From Xenopus tropicalis (Eukaryota > Chordata > Amphibia > Anura > Pipidae), in contig NC_030684.2 in NCBI RefSeq assembly GCF_000004195.4, positions 66,523,892 to 66,587,891 of the forward strand: a stretch of 64,000 nt of DNA. Reading direction: 5' to 3'. Positions 35,179 to 47,744 of the stretch are shown here, in pieces. Position 1 is the stretch's first letter; every line of letters begins with the position of its first letter. The notes under the pieces are model-generated. The model did no database searches and was not told the DNA's origin. It saw only the letters and a program-made list of their open reading frames with translations. Made by a program: the position numbers and the translations under genes.

Positions 35179-37060
35179 TAACTATCTATAAACTACCTTT
35201 GCACTTTTTGTATTTAGGAAGTTGCTGTGTCCCATGTGAGCCTGCAATTGACAGTCCAAACATGCAGTTATCTCAAAGAAATTTGCAAAAGTAACTGTTA
35301 CGTTTAGTTCTATAGTATCTTGTCACAGACCCAAGCCAAACAGTAGCTTGAATGTAAGAATGACAGGATTGGTGCTAAACAGAATGCTAAAATATGTATT
35401 TATAGCCTGTCCATAGCCAGGCCAATTATCCATAAACCACTAAATAAGGACCAGTTCTAATGTGCTAAGATTTGGTTATTACATTATATTAGACTACAGC
35501 ACAATATTTAAAGGTGAACTTCTCAATGTCATATTAGGCGCAGATTGGGTTTGCTATTAAGCCAGGCTGCAATGCATTGTGAGTTGGGATTAGTAAATTT
35601 TCCTAGTCCCTAACAGTAAAATGCAGTTTCACAGTACACATGAATAGAATCAAATTTTTTTTTTTATTTGTTCGCATACCTGTGTAGAAGGAAAGGAATT
35701 ATTGCCTTTTTTAGCATATCAGAAAGTAATTGTTGAATGGAAATCTTAAAGCATTAACTGTATTTTATTTTTACAGTTAGGGGTCCAGGCATGGATTTAC
35801 TGCTGCACCATACTTAGCTGTTTTTTGTCTTATTTTACAAGCCTATGGGAAAATAGCTGTGATTTTGCCATTTCTAAATACAAAGATTTTCTAACTCCCC
35901 ACAACCCTCCGGATGCAATTTATCATGTATTTGTAAGCACTACCTTATTAATAAAAATGTTCATATTTGTAAATATTTCTGACATTGGTTGTGTTTTTTT
36001 TTGACACACAAGTCTTCTTCCCCAGCATCCTTTGAGATACAATAAAGCAACTCTTTCTCATCAGAATGCAAATGGAACAGATCCTGTCTATTCAGCTTCA
36101 GTGCTTAGAAACAATGTTTTTTTTGTCTTTGAGTCAATGGTAGATTGAAGTGGCTTGCAACACACATCACATGAAGTTTCCTGTCACAGGGCTAGCCATT
36201 TGATGGCCTCGGAGCAGATACAGCCAATCAGTTTTGTTATATGACATCATTTTTGTAAGATCTGACCAAACATGTGGGCCCGGAGAACAGGGCAACGTTA
36301 ACAATATTGTCCCTGTCTTAGTAGTTGCTGTCTTGTTTACTTCCCTCATGGTAGGCTTTTTATATCTATTGGGTGTGTGAATAATGTTACATTTTACTAT
36401 ATGTGTTCTAAGAATGGAATATCAGTAATGATGTCCCTCACAAAGCTTATGTGCTGTTATCTGTTGCATTCTGTGCAAATCCAGCTTTTATATGGCAAAC
36501 AACCATTAGGTCTCGAATGCACAAATAGCTTCCAAACAACTCCTTTGCTAATTGTAATAATAATCCAGCAGATTATACAAAGTTTTTTTTTTTTTTCAAT
36601 AGTCTTTTATAGCTTTTATAGTCTGGCAGATAGGGCTGCTGTACTCCTTTTAATGAAAGTGGCGCTTGTTTTTTCTTCCAGGGCAATAGTTTTGATAGAG
36701 CATTTCAATAATTCTGGGCATGATCTGCAAGCGTGTTGAGGTTTATTATAACAAAGGTATCACCAACAGTATGTATATACTGGAATGTGCTTTTACTTGA
36801 GTTTCCATAAGCGTATAATCTTAATGCTGTGAACAGATGTTTGCATGTATTGCTCCTAGCCACAATACACCAGTGTGTGTGTATGTGATTGTGCTCTCTT
36901 AGCAAATGTTTGAAACAGGTGGTTTATGAGCAAAGTAACCAGGACCTTGCCTTTTATTTATTAACTTTTATATTTGCTCCAAATAATTAGCACTGTAACT
37001 TTTATTGTATGAATTTGGTATAACACAGCAATAGAAATATGTAACTAAATTAATCCTTAA

Positions 37061-37476
37061 AGGGGTTGTTCACCTTTGAGTTAATTTTTAGCATGATGTA
37101 CAGAATAGTATTCTAAGACAATTGGTATTTTTTTTATTATTTGAAGCTTTTTTAATTATTTAACTTTTTGTTCAGCAGCTTTTCCAGTTTGGCGTTCCAA
37201 ATTATCTCGGCAATTATGGAGTAATTTGAATGATAGATGGATATATGTATAGGAGATGACATGAATATAAACATAAGTAAAAAATATAAATAAAATTGTA
37301 GTCACAGAGCAATAGGTTTTTGGCTGTTGGGGTTAGTGACCCCCATTTGAAAGCTGGAAAGAGTAAGAAGGAAAAGGCAAACATTTTTAAAACAATCAAA
37401 AACAAATAATGACGACCAATTGGAGAATTAGCCATTCTGTAACATACTGAAATTAATTTAAAGGTGAACAACCCCT
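37061..37476. repeat. TTAA-flanked MITE, piggyBac-like, copy 2 of the AGGGGTTGTTCACC family
   Basis: It begins AGGGGTTGTTCACCTTT and ends AAAGGTGAACAACCCCT, a perfect inverted repeat, with TTAA at 37057-37060 and 37477-37480. It is 416 bases against 418 in copy 1. Confidence 0.82.
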
Positions 37477-38302
37477 TTAAATTACACTTGGTACCTCGTT
37501 TTTGGTGTTTTTTTTGTTAAACCAAGGGAACAGAAAACCTGCAGTTGCTGTGGGCCCTGATAGAGTCCTGCATAATTTAGTTTTCATATATGATTAGGTC
37601 ATCTTTCCCAAGGGGAAGATTTTGTTTGTGAGACCCAACTGCTTTGATACTTGTTACCTAATCAGCCCTGGATAGTAGCATTTGGGAAAGGCCTGGGGTT
37701 AGCCTAAGCAGTGTAATGGATCATGGAACTATGCTACATGTAAAGGCCTAAATTAGTGTTTAGGTTTCCTGGGAGTTTCTCAGTTGTGTATGGGGGCACA
37801 CTAGTAACTAGTAAGTAAGGATGTAGAATATATTAAAGGTGGGAAGCACATTTGCATATAGCCCTTTTAGATTGATTTTAGGAAGGCTAAGGGCCATGGT
37901 GCACATAAGGACACCTACATTTTACACACTGGACTGCAGGAACACTTTGTATGTGAAAACAAGGAAATCTGCACACCATTTGCGCTTATTTTCAGTAAAC
38001 TTTATCTACAAAGGGCCTGTAGAAGGGAGTGAACAGGGTGTGCCTGGACAATAGTGGGGCAACCAAGAATGCGAAGCATGGCTGGGCACGCATCTCATGG
38101 CAGGCCAAATACTGTACAGAATGCCATACACAGGGATGGAAAAATCTGTGTCCTTTTAGTTTGTGCCAGTTGTTTACATATGTCCCCACAACCAGTATGA
38201 TGATATTCTGCCAAGCTGCCCAAATAAATCTGGAAGAATCTGCATTACCCACCACTGAAGTTGCAGGACTTACAATCCTACAACAATATCTTTATAGTTG
38301 AA

Positions 38303-38542
38303 CAAGTTTAGGGGGAGGGGTTTAATGACTTTTAGGGATGGGGAATGGTCCCTGCCAGTTATTGGGACACTGTCCTGATTTGCTAAGGAAGCACGTTCTA
38401 TGTAAAATACTGCTTAGCACCTCTTTTTCATAAGGAGGAATTTTCCTCATTAAAGTACAGTTTAGAATGCGTACATGCAGTTCATAGATTTGTTTAAAAT
38501 GATAAAAGTTTTTTTTTTTTTAATCTTTTTTAAATGTTAACA
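38303..38542. repeat. Left copy of a direct duplication
   Basis: It begins CAAGTTTAGGGGGAGGGG and ends TTTAAATGTTAACA. It matches 39011-39136, except that it has 122 extra bases lying between two CAGTT words (38356-38360 and 38478-38482). Confidence 0.88.
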
Positions 38543-39010
38543 GAGGCTCCTGGTGTGTTTATACAAAGACACTTGTGTTTTTTTTGCGCCTATTCTACAT
38601 TGCCTGATGAAGCAGGAAATGCCTGCGAAACGCGTTGCAATATTGTTGTGAATAAACTATTACTGAAAATTACCACTTTTGTTGGTGTCTGCCTGGAGGA
38701 GGTAAGTTCACTACTACCTCCTCTGAATTACCCAAAGTGTTTTTAGCTAATTTTATCCTTTTGGCGCCTCCGTTTTGTCTTATCACTATACCGAGTCCCC
38801 CCCGAGTGGAGGTTTGTTATCCCCATTTTTCTTCCTTCTACAGAGAGCGACTTCTTATTCCTGAGTGGGGTCAGGATAATCTCCCCACCTGCCTATACAG
38901 TGGTTGCCTATTGGTAACCCTGGCTTGTGAGTATTAATTTGTTTATTCTACCATTACTCCTTGTAAAAACATATTACACTATTGGGGCTCTTGGTGTTCC
39001 TTTTTGTCTT
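38543..39010 (+). mobile_element. Hammerhead-bearing insertion, probably of Penelope-like or retrozyme origin
   Basis: This 468-base unit lies between the two duplication copies. It carries a hammerhead core (38599-38641), then an AATAAA at about 38651. It codes for nothing recognisable. Hammerhead motifs are known in the pseudo-LTRs of Penelope-like elements and in small retrozymes. Which applies here cannot be settled from the sequence alone. Confidence 0.55.
38599..38641 (+). ncRNA. Hammerhead ribozyme motif (minimal type I)
   Basis: Stem I is ATTGC (38599-38603) with GCAAT (38637-38641). The core CTGATGA is at 38604-38610. Stem II is GCAGG/CCTGC (38612-38616 and 38622-38626) with loop AAATG. 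GAAA follows at 38627-38630, then CGCG, and TT at 38635-38636 as U16.1 and the cleavage-site base. A one-base A at 38611 sits between core and stem II, which may weaken activity. Stem III is only the self-complementary ACGCGT, so cleavage would probably need two RNAs pairing through it. The match of all three stems to the core argues against chance. Confidence 0.65.
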
Positions 39011-39136
39011 CAAGTTTAGGGGAGGGGTTTAATGACTTTTAGGGATGGGGAATGGTCCCTGCCAGTTCATAGATTTGTTTAAAATGATAAAAGTTGTTTT
39101 GTTTTTTTTTTTTTTTATCTTTTTTAAATGTTAACA
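39011..39136. repeat. Right copy of the direct duplication
   Basis: It matches 38303-38542 with a clean loss of the 122 bases between the CAGTT words, leaving one CAGTT. That pattern is expected of a microhomology-mediated deletion. Confidence 0.88.
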
Positions 39137-40018
39137 CTTGTACAAGCGCAAGTAACAAGTACTTGGGTTTTTTTCATAGCCTCCTTTCATATGAAATGTT
39201 ATATGGATAAACTGGACTAAACTAATTACTATTTGCAGCAGATATAATATTGCAGGCTAGAATGACCATTTGATGCATTTGGACTCTGTGCATCAAACAG
39301 CCCCACATCCAGCCTATTGCATCAGCGATGGTAGGCAATTTGCTGTGTTCATGAAATCATCTGTGACTAACTATTTACACAATGCTATTGTCAATATTTC
39401 CTGAGAGCAGACACACACCTGCTATTAAGACGCTACCTCCTTGTCTACTTTCAATATAACAAACCTTAGTTTGTTGTCTGGTATGCATTAGTGTACCAAA
39501 AATAGTTTAAATATTTTCTGCACTTAAAGCAATATTGTATACTGACAGGAAATTTTTATTTTACTTTCAGTATTTTCTTGTAACTCTTGTAACGTGACAT
39601 TTTTAATAATGAACACCATAAAAATGTGACTGTGGGTTACAGGTTTGTGCATAATACGGAAAGGGAGAGGAAGCTTTTAGGCAAATATTTCTGTGAAGCT
39701 AAATTCCCTGTTCTGCCAAACATAGCCAATTCACATAGAAACCAACAACAGGGAGAGGCAGAACTCTACTTATATTTGTTCCGGTTTGCTGACTTATATG
39801 GCAGGTAGGAACCCTCTTAGCATCTAAACATAGTGCTGTTTATAAAAAAGGTGTGTACATTTCTACATCAAATAGGGAAACTCCTTTTGAACTACTGGGA
39901 ATGCCAGTAGTAGCTCACTCCTATTTGCTAGTAGATAATTATAATATGGGTTTGAAAAAAAATACCTTGCCAGGTGAAGCTTTGCTATTTTAATGACTGG
40001 CTTTAACTGGTCTCTTAA

Positions 40019-40552
40019 AGGACAAGGAAAGTCAAAATCTATTTAGCACACTGTATGGGGAGACTTAAGGCTGATGCCACACGTGGCATTTTTATGCTGC
40101 GTATTTTCTCCGCCTAAAAATGCTGCACAACCCACACAGCCCCTGACTATGGCGTTTTTCAGCCTAGTACTGGTGATGTGGCAAATCCCGTTTCCTATGG
40201 TGCTAATAGTGCGAAATAGTAAAAAACGCCGCATATTTCCGCTAGGTCTGGCAGCTGCTTTTGTGTATACATAGGAATAGGTTGCTGTGCAAATAACTGC
40301 GTATTTCGGCAAACGCTTGAAAAATCCGTGGTAAGGCGTTTTCTAGCGTATTTACGCATTGTGTGGTTTCCTTAGAGTCTTTTCAAGTTATTTCTATGGA
40401 TGATGATATTGTGCGTTTTTAAGCCGCCGAGAGAATTAGAAAATACGCAGCGTAAAAACGCCACGTGTGGCATAAGCCTAAGGGCACTATTGAGACAACT
40501 GAAGGTATGCCTGCATCTTGAGATTAACTCTTTACTAGCCTTTCCTTTTGTT
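40019..40552. repeat. TTAA-flanked MITE related to 34127-34547, split by a nested MITE
   Basis: It begins AGGACAAGGAAAG after TTAA (40015-40018). It ends with TTTACTAGCCTTTCCTTTTG before TTAA (40553-40556). The 40482-40545 part is nearly identical to 34476-34540. The middle is interrupted by the element at 40069-40478. Confidence 0.68.
40069..40478. repeat. TAA-flanked MITE, Harbinger-like (GGCTGATGCCACACGTGG ends), nested
   Basis: The ends GGCTGATGCCACACGTGG and CCACGTGTGGCATAAGCC are inverted with slight change. TAA at 40066-40068 and 40479-40481 is the target duplication. It contains many GCGTATTT/AAATACGC words. It inserted into an older TTAA-type element. Confidence 0.85.
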
Positions 40553-40905
40553 TTAAGTGGGCTGGATTCAATCAGTACGTGAGCCACACAACTATATGTA
40601 CTTATGCCTAATTCTTTTGCTTTACAAACATGCCAGCTTATTATTAAATAATGTCTGCATTTGTAGGTAGGAAGGACTGAGCAGTGCAAATTCAACTATA
40701 GGAAGGATAAATGAGTTCAGTTTGATGTGCTACTGACATTAATAAGCCCTCATGTTTATGTACTATCCCAAGCTGAAATGCACATAGTAAGTCTCTGTTT
40801 CGGTAATAATGAGATCTACCAATGCAACTGCCAGATTTTCTAGGTGAAATACTTTTACTGAAAGCATGAGACTTCACACCTTGTCTTCAGACACACACCC
40901 TATGC

Positions 40906-41409
40906 CAGGGGTGCCCAGAATTTGTCACCCTGTGATCTACTCTTGCCACCTGGCCTCCATCATGAGATCTACCACATTTAAAATTGTGCAACGTCTATCA
41001 TTTGGCGCAAGAAAAATCGATGTTTAAGAAATACACATAGCAATATATAAGTGCAGTGCCAAATTCACATTTAATGCCCACATAACAATATTCAGTTGCC
41101 AACTTCAAATTTAATGTGAAAGGATTGTAGTAGTTTTTACTTCCCTTCTTCATGGCCCACTTTGTCTGCACACAGAAACAAATATAAAGTAGGAGCAAAT
41201 ATATACAGCGGCCTGGTGGGGGTAATCTTCTATTCTGGGATGAAACTACAAAGACGGATGGCTTGAGCAGCCGCACTCAAAAGCTCCAGTATGCTGGGGG
41301 GGAAAAATGAAGTGGCGGGATGTCATCCCACTGCACTCCACCTTGAGGTCTACCAGAAACTTTAAAGTGAGCTACTGGTAGACCGCGATCTACCTATTGG
41401 GCAACCCTG
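40906..41409. repeat. Non-autonomous hAT-like element
   Basis: The left end CAGGGGTGCCCAGAATT and right end ATTGGGCAACCCTG are inverted, of the CAGGGGTG kind common in hAT elements. GATCTAC words occur near both ends. No clean 8-base target duplication could be read, and there is no transposase. Confidence 0.65.
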
Positions 41410-42953
41410 CCTTTAGAGGTTATGTTACAATGCTGACAGCTTTGTTTAGTAACACGCAGCCACCAACAGCACTTAACTCTTTGTAACTGTTCTGAACTAA
41501 AATTATACCATATTTGCCCATGAAACTATATATACAACCCCTATTGCCCACAGAAAAGGCCTTTTAGCACTTTGTATTATCTTAAAACTGTACAAAACAA
41601 AACTGTCATACCGTATTTTAAAATACTTAACTTTTCAGACCACCTCTGACTCCCTGAAGCTATTTAAACCACTGCCTCTTTCCTAGGGTTAGGGCAATGT
41701 CACACTAGACTTCCCCTTTAATATTTCAAATTGATATATCTGCTAAGTTCTAATAAAAATATTTCCCCTTAGCACCTGTTAACTATTTGTTGAGTCCCTA
41801 AGCTCAGTAGCATTCATATGGCCAGAACAGTGTTTGTAATGAACTTTAGACTTTGTGTTTGCACTAGTGTAGACTACAGTGGCTGTGTGGAGGTCACCTG
41901 GCAAAGATTTCTTTGTGTTGCTAAGGGTCACCTTTATCAGGGATTATACTTTTTTCTTTTTTTTTTCTTTTTTTAAGAATCTTGTTTGCAGTGTGAACAT
42001 AACCATTACTTCGCTAGAGGGCCAGCACCAACTACGCCCTCTCCTCTGTGACATAGGCTTTCATAAAAATATTGCACCTGTGCACGCAATGGAAAATGCA
42101 TGCAATGAATGCCGTGGGATGTGTGTTAGCTGAGGTGTGTGGTTTTTTTTGTCAATTTTTATAATAACTCTTAACATGTTCCTTAGGCTTATAAGAACTG
42201 CTGTAACTAAACTGCTGTTTAACTAAAAACAAGAAAATGGGTCAATTTTAAGTTCTACAGATACCTTACCTAAAAGGGTTTGTAGACCTGAAAGAAAAGT
42301 CCATCTAGAGTGAAATATGAGCAATTTTTTAATATACTGAAAGAATAATAATAAAAAAAGTGTTTTTTTATTATTATTTTAACCAATGTGCAGTGAAAAT
42401 AAGTTTTTTTTTTTTTCTTTAAAAAAAAAAAAAAAAACAGATAAAAATCTCTTACAAATTTAGTGATGTTAAAGTTATTTGTAATTGTTATTACTGTTGA
42501 AAGCAGTGTGTTTGTTCCTTGCTAATCTTTGCACTAATGGTTTTGATTTTGTAACAGAATAGCAGAAGCAATGGATTGATGGTGCAGTGCCGGGCACTTT
42601 TTGTTCATTGGTTCTCTTTCCTTATTTTGCATTGGGGGGTTTATGGGGATGCCGTGCACAGATTATTACTTTCTTTGAGTTTTGCTAGCACTCATAAATG
42701 CATTGAGTTCCAAACTACTTTGTTTGAGTCATCATTATATCAATGGTTTAATCTGCATTGTTGCTGACATGCAGTTTCCTTCCATTAATTAATGTAAGAA
42801 AACAATGCAACAAAACAGATGTGAGCGTGTTTCCTTTAACCCTTTTAGTACTGCCCTCTATAGAATTTTCCCTGTCAGAAGTGCTGTAGTGCTGTTCCAA
42901 AGGTTCAGTGTTTTGGGTTTTTCTCTTTGATCTGTGCCTGTTAGAAGTAAGCA

Positions 42954-43300
42954 AAAGGAAAATTATACCCCCAAACAATGTAGGTCTCTCTAAATATATA
43001 TTGCATAAAGAAGTTCATATGTAAAAACCTGCTTCATCTTAATAAACCAATTTCATAAAAATATACTTTTTTAGTAGTATGTACTATTGGGTAATCCTAA
43101 ATAGAAAATTGCCATTTTAAGAATTAAGGGCCGCCTCCTGGGATCATAGGATTCACAGTGCACACAAACAAGCCAAGGCACACATACATGCTAGGCCCCA
43201 TCAGCCATTTAATGGTGAGAGTTCTGCCTTTTGCGTCCACACTTTTTCTCACAGTTAAGGGCTGTGGCACACACTGAGATACAGTCGCCCGCGACAAATA
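42954..43300. repeat. Dispersed repeat starting AAAGGAAAATTATACCCCC
   Basis: The segment has the look of a common interspersed repeat, and its start matches the start of the stretch near 5870. The ends are not sharp and no coding capacity is seen. Confidence 0.4.
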
Positions 43301-43928
43301 GTTTTCCTTTAATAGGAAGTGAAGGAAATTTGTTCAGAAGGGATTGGTGGTATTTGGGGCATGTGACCAGAGCAAGCTGTTGTGGACATGTGAGATGCTT
43401 GAGTAATCTGCAGCAGGTTTTTCTTCAGGATCCCAGGTTAAAACATTTTAGAAACCCCCAAGCTGTTTTCATATATTTGGTCTGAAATATGTATAGTAGC
43501 TCTATAAACAGGAGGAAACCTATAGGAAGCATATTAAACTTACTAAAGGGTATTTATAAGAAACAGCCCATATAACACCAGATTTGCCCATGTGGCCTAA
43601 TTCATATTGCAGGTTATTAAGATGTTCCTGTTAAATTTGCCTTGTTTGTAAAATTTCTGGTTCACTCATCTTTGTGCACAACAGAAAAGCTATTTTCATT
43701 GTGGGATTTTATCAGTTGCACAAGATATGTGTATAATGGGCCTTTTCACTTGAATGTATCCTTAACAAGAACGCACCCTTCATTTCTTAAACTATTTTTA
43801 ATGATCTCTGGGGCTCAGGGAAAGGATCCTGATAACTGTGTTGAGCAAATGTTCACATATTGTTAGTTGGCTATTTGTTATAAGCCATGTTTTAGGTCCA
43901 GATAGTATTAGCATGTTTACAAAATAGT

Positions 43929-44176
43929 AGGAATGCACCAAATCCACTATTTTATAATTGGCCGAACCCTGAATTGTTTGTGAAAGATTCGCTGAATACC
44001 AAACCGAATCTGAATCACAATTTGCATATGCAAATTAAACGAATGAGTAGAAAAAGTTTTCAACTTCTGTGTTTATGTGACAAAAAGCCATGATTTTAAG
44101 GATTTGGTTCGACCAAAACCATGGATTCAGCCGAATCCTGCTGAAAAAGGCAGAATCCTGGATTCGGAGCATCCCT
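43929..44176. repeat. Short inverted-repeat element (AGGAATGCACCAAATCC ends), hAT-like
   Basis: The left end AGGAATGCACC and right end GGAGCATCCCT are inverted with small changes. GATTCGG/CCGAATC words recur throughout. No clean target duplication is visible. Confidence 0.5.
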
Positions 44177-45931
44177 TGCATGGAGTCCTTGAGCAGACTA
44201 CTTTGGTCCAAGTCATTAGCTTATTTGACAGCTTGAAAAATCCTGTCAGAGCAATGAATGAATTGGCTCATTAATTCATTTCTTGCTCCGATACGCCTGT
44301 ATCCCCATCATTGATAGTTTGGCCCTTGGGCCGAACAATTGGAACCATTCGATATCAACTTCAAGGTGGGCATATCCGGAAAAGATTTACTTGTGATAAT
44401 AACTTGGAGGGCCCTTTTGTCAGAAATCTCAATACTCTCTCTAATGATAAACCTGGCTAAAGTTAACCATTATTGGGATGTTATGGGCGTATTTAAGGGG
44501 TCTGGGTTTAAATTATGGTTAAAAAAAAAAAAAAAATACAAAATTTTGTTAAACATTTTATATTATTTATATATCTACTTTGTGTTGGTTTTATTTATCT
44601 CTCTTTTAAATGCTTGTAAATATAGTGTCAACCGCAAGGTAAGCTCATAAACATTATCTGGTTACAAGCCTTTGGGGCTGCATAAGGTTCCAATAAGGAC
44701 TGGTCAAGAGCTTTTGTATATAAATTAGCACTTTCTTTTGAAGTTAAACGAGTGCTCATTTTTTGGGAAAACTGTGTATGGGTATCATAATGCATTATCA
44801 AAAGGATTTGCTATTCATTCTGTTCACAAGCCAGCAAGGTGTCCTTTGAATAGACTTCAAAGCTGCATACAGTAATGACATGAGGCCTTTGAACAAACCC
44901 GTAGAGCAGGTACAATGATTGGGATGTGGGGAAAGACATTAGTTGTTGTTGTTGTCTTTATAAATACATTTATATTGGGAGGCTTTTCACTACACGAGGT
45001 ATTAATGTACACCTTATAGCTCGCCATACACATGGATATCAGCCAGTTTGTCAGTCGGGCAAATTTGAAAATTTCCTCTTCTTAAGCTCCATGTCGGTCA
45101 CTGCATGGTTTATTGGTCAGATGAGGAACCCGGCCCCTTATTTTCATGCCACTGACATAAACCATGAATTAACCTCTTCTCATGGCAGTCGTTGGCCTGT
45201 GCCCTTCAGAACAATTAGTATGGCAGCTTCATTCAACAATAGTATTTATGAGTCTTTTATTTTAAAGAAGAAACCTCTGGTAAGGGTTACTAAATCTGAA
45301 GCTAACCTTAAGCCTCTTGTGGTTCTGTGAATATCCCACTTTTCAGCAAGAAGCAAGAATGAGATCAACTGGCCAACGACAGCTGCTTTTGGTAGGTCAG
45401 GCTACTCTGCTGGCCAAGGGTCATGAATTCAGATAGTTAGGAACAGTGAACTGCTGATGTTGTTGTTAATGTGTGTTGATAGCAGGATGTACCAACTCAT
45501 AGCATTGCTCACCTGCAAGAAAAAAATGTGCATACAGAAAAACAGATATTACCTTAATGTTTGACCATGTATTGGCATTAGTCCTCTGCTGGACTTGGCT
45601 GGAACCTTCACTCCACAAGGTAGGACATAATAGTGTATTTTGAAAAATGTGCTTTAAGCTGACTACTGTGAGGGCCTGCACTGGGTTCCTAATCCTGTTG
45701 CGGATTCCATGGTGCCAGGGCCTGGTGCACTTGCATCTGAAACGTTTACTCGGAATGCACAAGCGTGTACCCTGCATGGGTGCTGGCACCAATAGTGCTT
45801 GTTTGGTGACTTTATGAAACGAGCAGATAAGGCAGTGTATGACCAGCATTAGACCCCAATAGCAGTGCACTACCCTTTGTGTTTGCTTTTAATTTAGTCA
45901 AAGTAAAATGTGATTTTAGGGATGCGTGATT

Positions 45932-46069
45932 GTGGTTAATAAGAAGAGGAAACAAGATGGCTGAAGGGAAGACTGGGGGCAAGTTTGGGCTGCTGTTTTG
46001 GTTTTCTATAAAGCAGGGACAGGGAGCTGTCATTGTTATCATGGGGTGATGTTTTCACTTCTTTCAAAA
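45932..46069. repeat. Left copy of a local duplication
   Basis: It matches 46898-47119 across AAGAAGAGGAAACAAGATGG, GGGAAGACTGGGGG and GGGGTGATGTTTTCACTTC. It lacks about 84 bases present in the right copy. Confidence 0.75.
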
Positions 46070-46897
46070 TTGTGTGGTGATAACTCATTAGAAGTAGACA
46101 CTATACTAGTCATTTTCAAGGATTTCTGCATCTGATGCTTTATTAAGACAGTGGCTAAAGTGGGTAGATTTATTACAGGTGTTATTTGGATGAAATACAA
46201 AAGAACAATATCTAGATCTTCTGGTGAGGGAATCATGTGAAGTGACAATAGTATAGCGAGAATAGTCTAAAAATGTTAAATCTTCCACTTAAAAAGATGC
46301 TTATGTATGTATTTGATTTCTTCCAATTAAAGGTTTTCAGTCCAAGTCAGTCTTTGAGGGTGTTTATGATGTAGGAAATTAGGTAGCCAAGGAAATTCTA
46401 TAAAAAGCCTTTTTCCCTTTCTGTTAAAACACATTCGCAGTTCACCTGCCTTAACATGAATGATTGCTATAAAGTTTGACCCAAGTTATGTATTTGATCT
46501 GCATTCCATAGAGGTTACTTAGAAATTCCAGCAAGAATCTGGCATCGGTTTCTCAAATCTGAATCCCACATGTGTTACAATAACAAAGACACATCACCTT
46601 TATCTGGCTTGGCTATTGTGCACTGACAGGTTTAGTCTGACACTTTTTTGTAAAAAATTCTGCATTCCTTGACATTTTATTTAAAGGCTAGATGCACACG
46701 GCTGCATTTTGTGCAGATTTTTTCTCCAGAAGTATGCATTTTTTGCAGAGTTTACTTACTTTGAAAAGTTACTTGGAAGGAAGGGTGAAGACACATGGAA
46801 CAATAAGTCGCAGCGATCGACTTTTTAAAAAGTTGGGGCAACTAATTGCTCCATGGTTACCATGTAGGTCACTGCGACTAATGGTGTGTGCTTTGCA

Positions 46898-47119
46898 GTG
46901 GTAAATGAGAAGAGGAAACAGGATGGCCGAAGGGAAGACTGGGGGGCAAGTTTGGGCTGCAGTCGGGCTGAGGACTGTTGTAAAACTGTGGTTTGCCCTA
47001 TTTTGAGCAAGAAAGCTTTTGAAAATTTTTATTTAATGTTTTTTTTGGTTTTCTATAGAACAGAACTGTTAAGGGAGCTGTTCATTGTCATGGGGTGATG
47101 TTTTCACTTCTTTCAAAAA
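46898..47119. repeat. Right copy of a local duplication
   Basis: This is a direct repeat of 45932-46069, about 0.97 kb away, with scattered substitutions and an extra segment in the middle. It lies in a likely intron and shows no coding signal. Confidence 0.75.
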
Positions 47120-47462
47120 TAAAAGTGTATTGCAGTTGCATATCAAACATAATTTGATAGTTCCTGCCATTATCTTCTATTTATAATACTGCCCACATTA
47201 CAGTGATGCTGACATCAATGACAAGCCCAGAGATGCTCACTGGGAACATACGTGACTCACAAGCAATAAATGTGGAAAGACACGCAGCATTAAGTAATAG
47301 GGGATGAGTGTGGAGCCTTAGCAAATCTCCACGTATTGCCATGAGCAAGTGTACATGAAAAGTCCATTGTGTTGGGGTGTTGTTATTTATCTTCGGGTAC
47401 TGTCTCATCCCAGTTTTAGCTGTAGGTGCTGATGTGGTGTACCATCATTTGTTTGGTTTATA

Positions 47463-47744
47463 CAGGTATGGGATCCCTTATCCAGAAACCCATTATCTAG
47501 GAAGCTTCGAATTACAGAAAGTCCATCTCCCATAGACTCCATTATAGACAAATAATTCTAATTTTATTCTAATAATAAAACAGTACCTTGTACTTGACCC
47601 AACTCCGATAATCGTTATTGGAGGCAAAACAAACCTATTGGGTTTATTCAATATTTTAGCAGACTTAAGTTATGGAGATCCAAATTATCCCTTATCCGGA
47701 AAACCCCAGGTCCTGAGCATTCTGGATAACAGGTCCCATACCTG
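47463..47744 (+). repeat. TA-flanked 'CAGGTATGGGATCCC' element, copy 5
   Basis: It begins CAGGTATGGGATCCCTTATC and ends AGGTCCCATACCTG, with TA on both sides. It is 282 bases and the best preserved copy in this orientation. Confidence 0.75.

Noticed and set aside
44926..45870. Two 134-codon frames, one on each strand
   Set aside because: No domain, no splice context and biased composition. Probably eroded repeat DNA.
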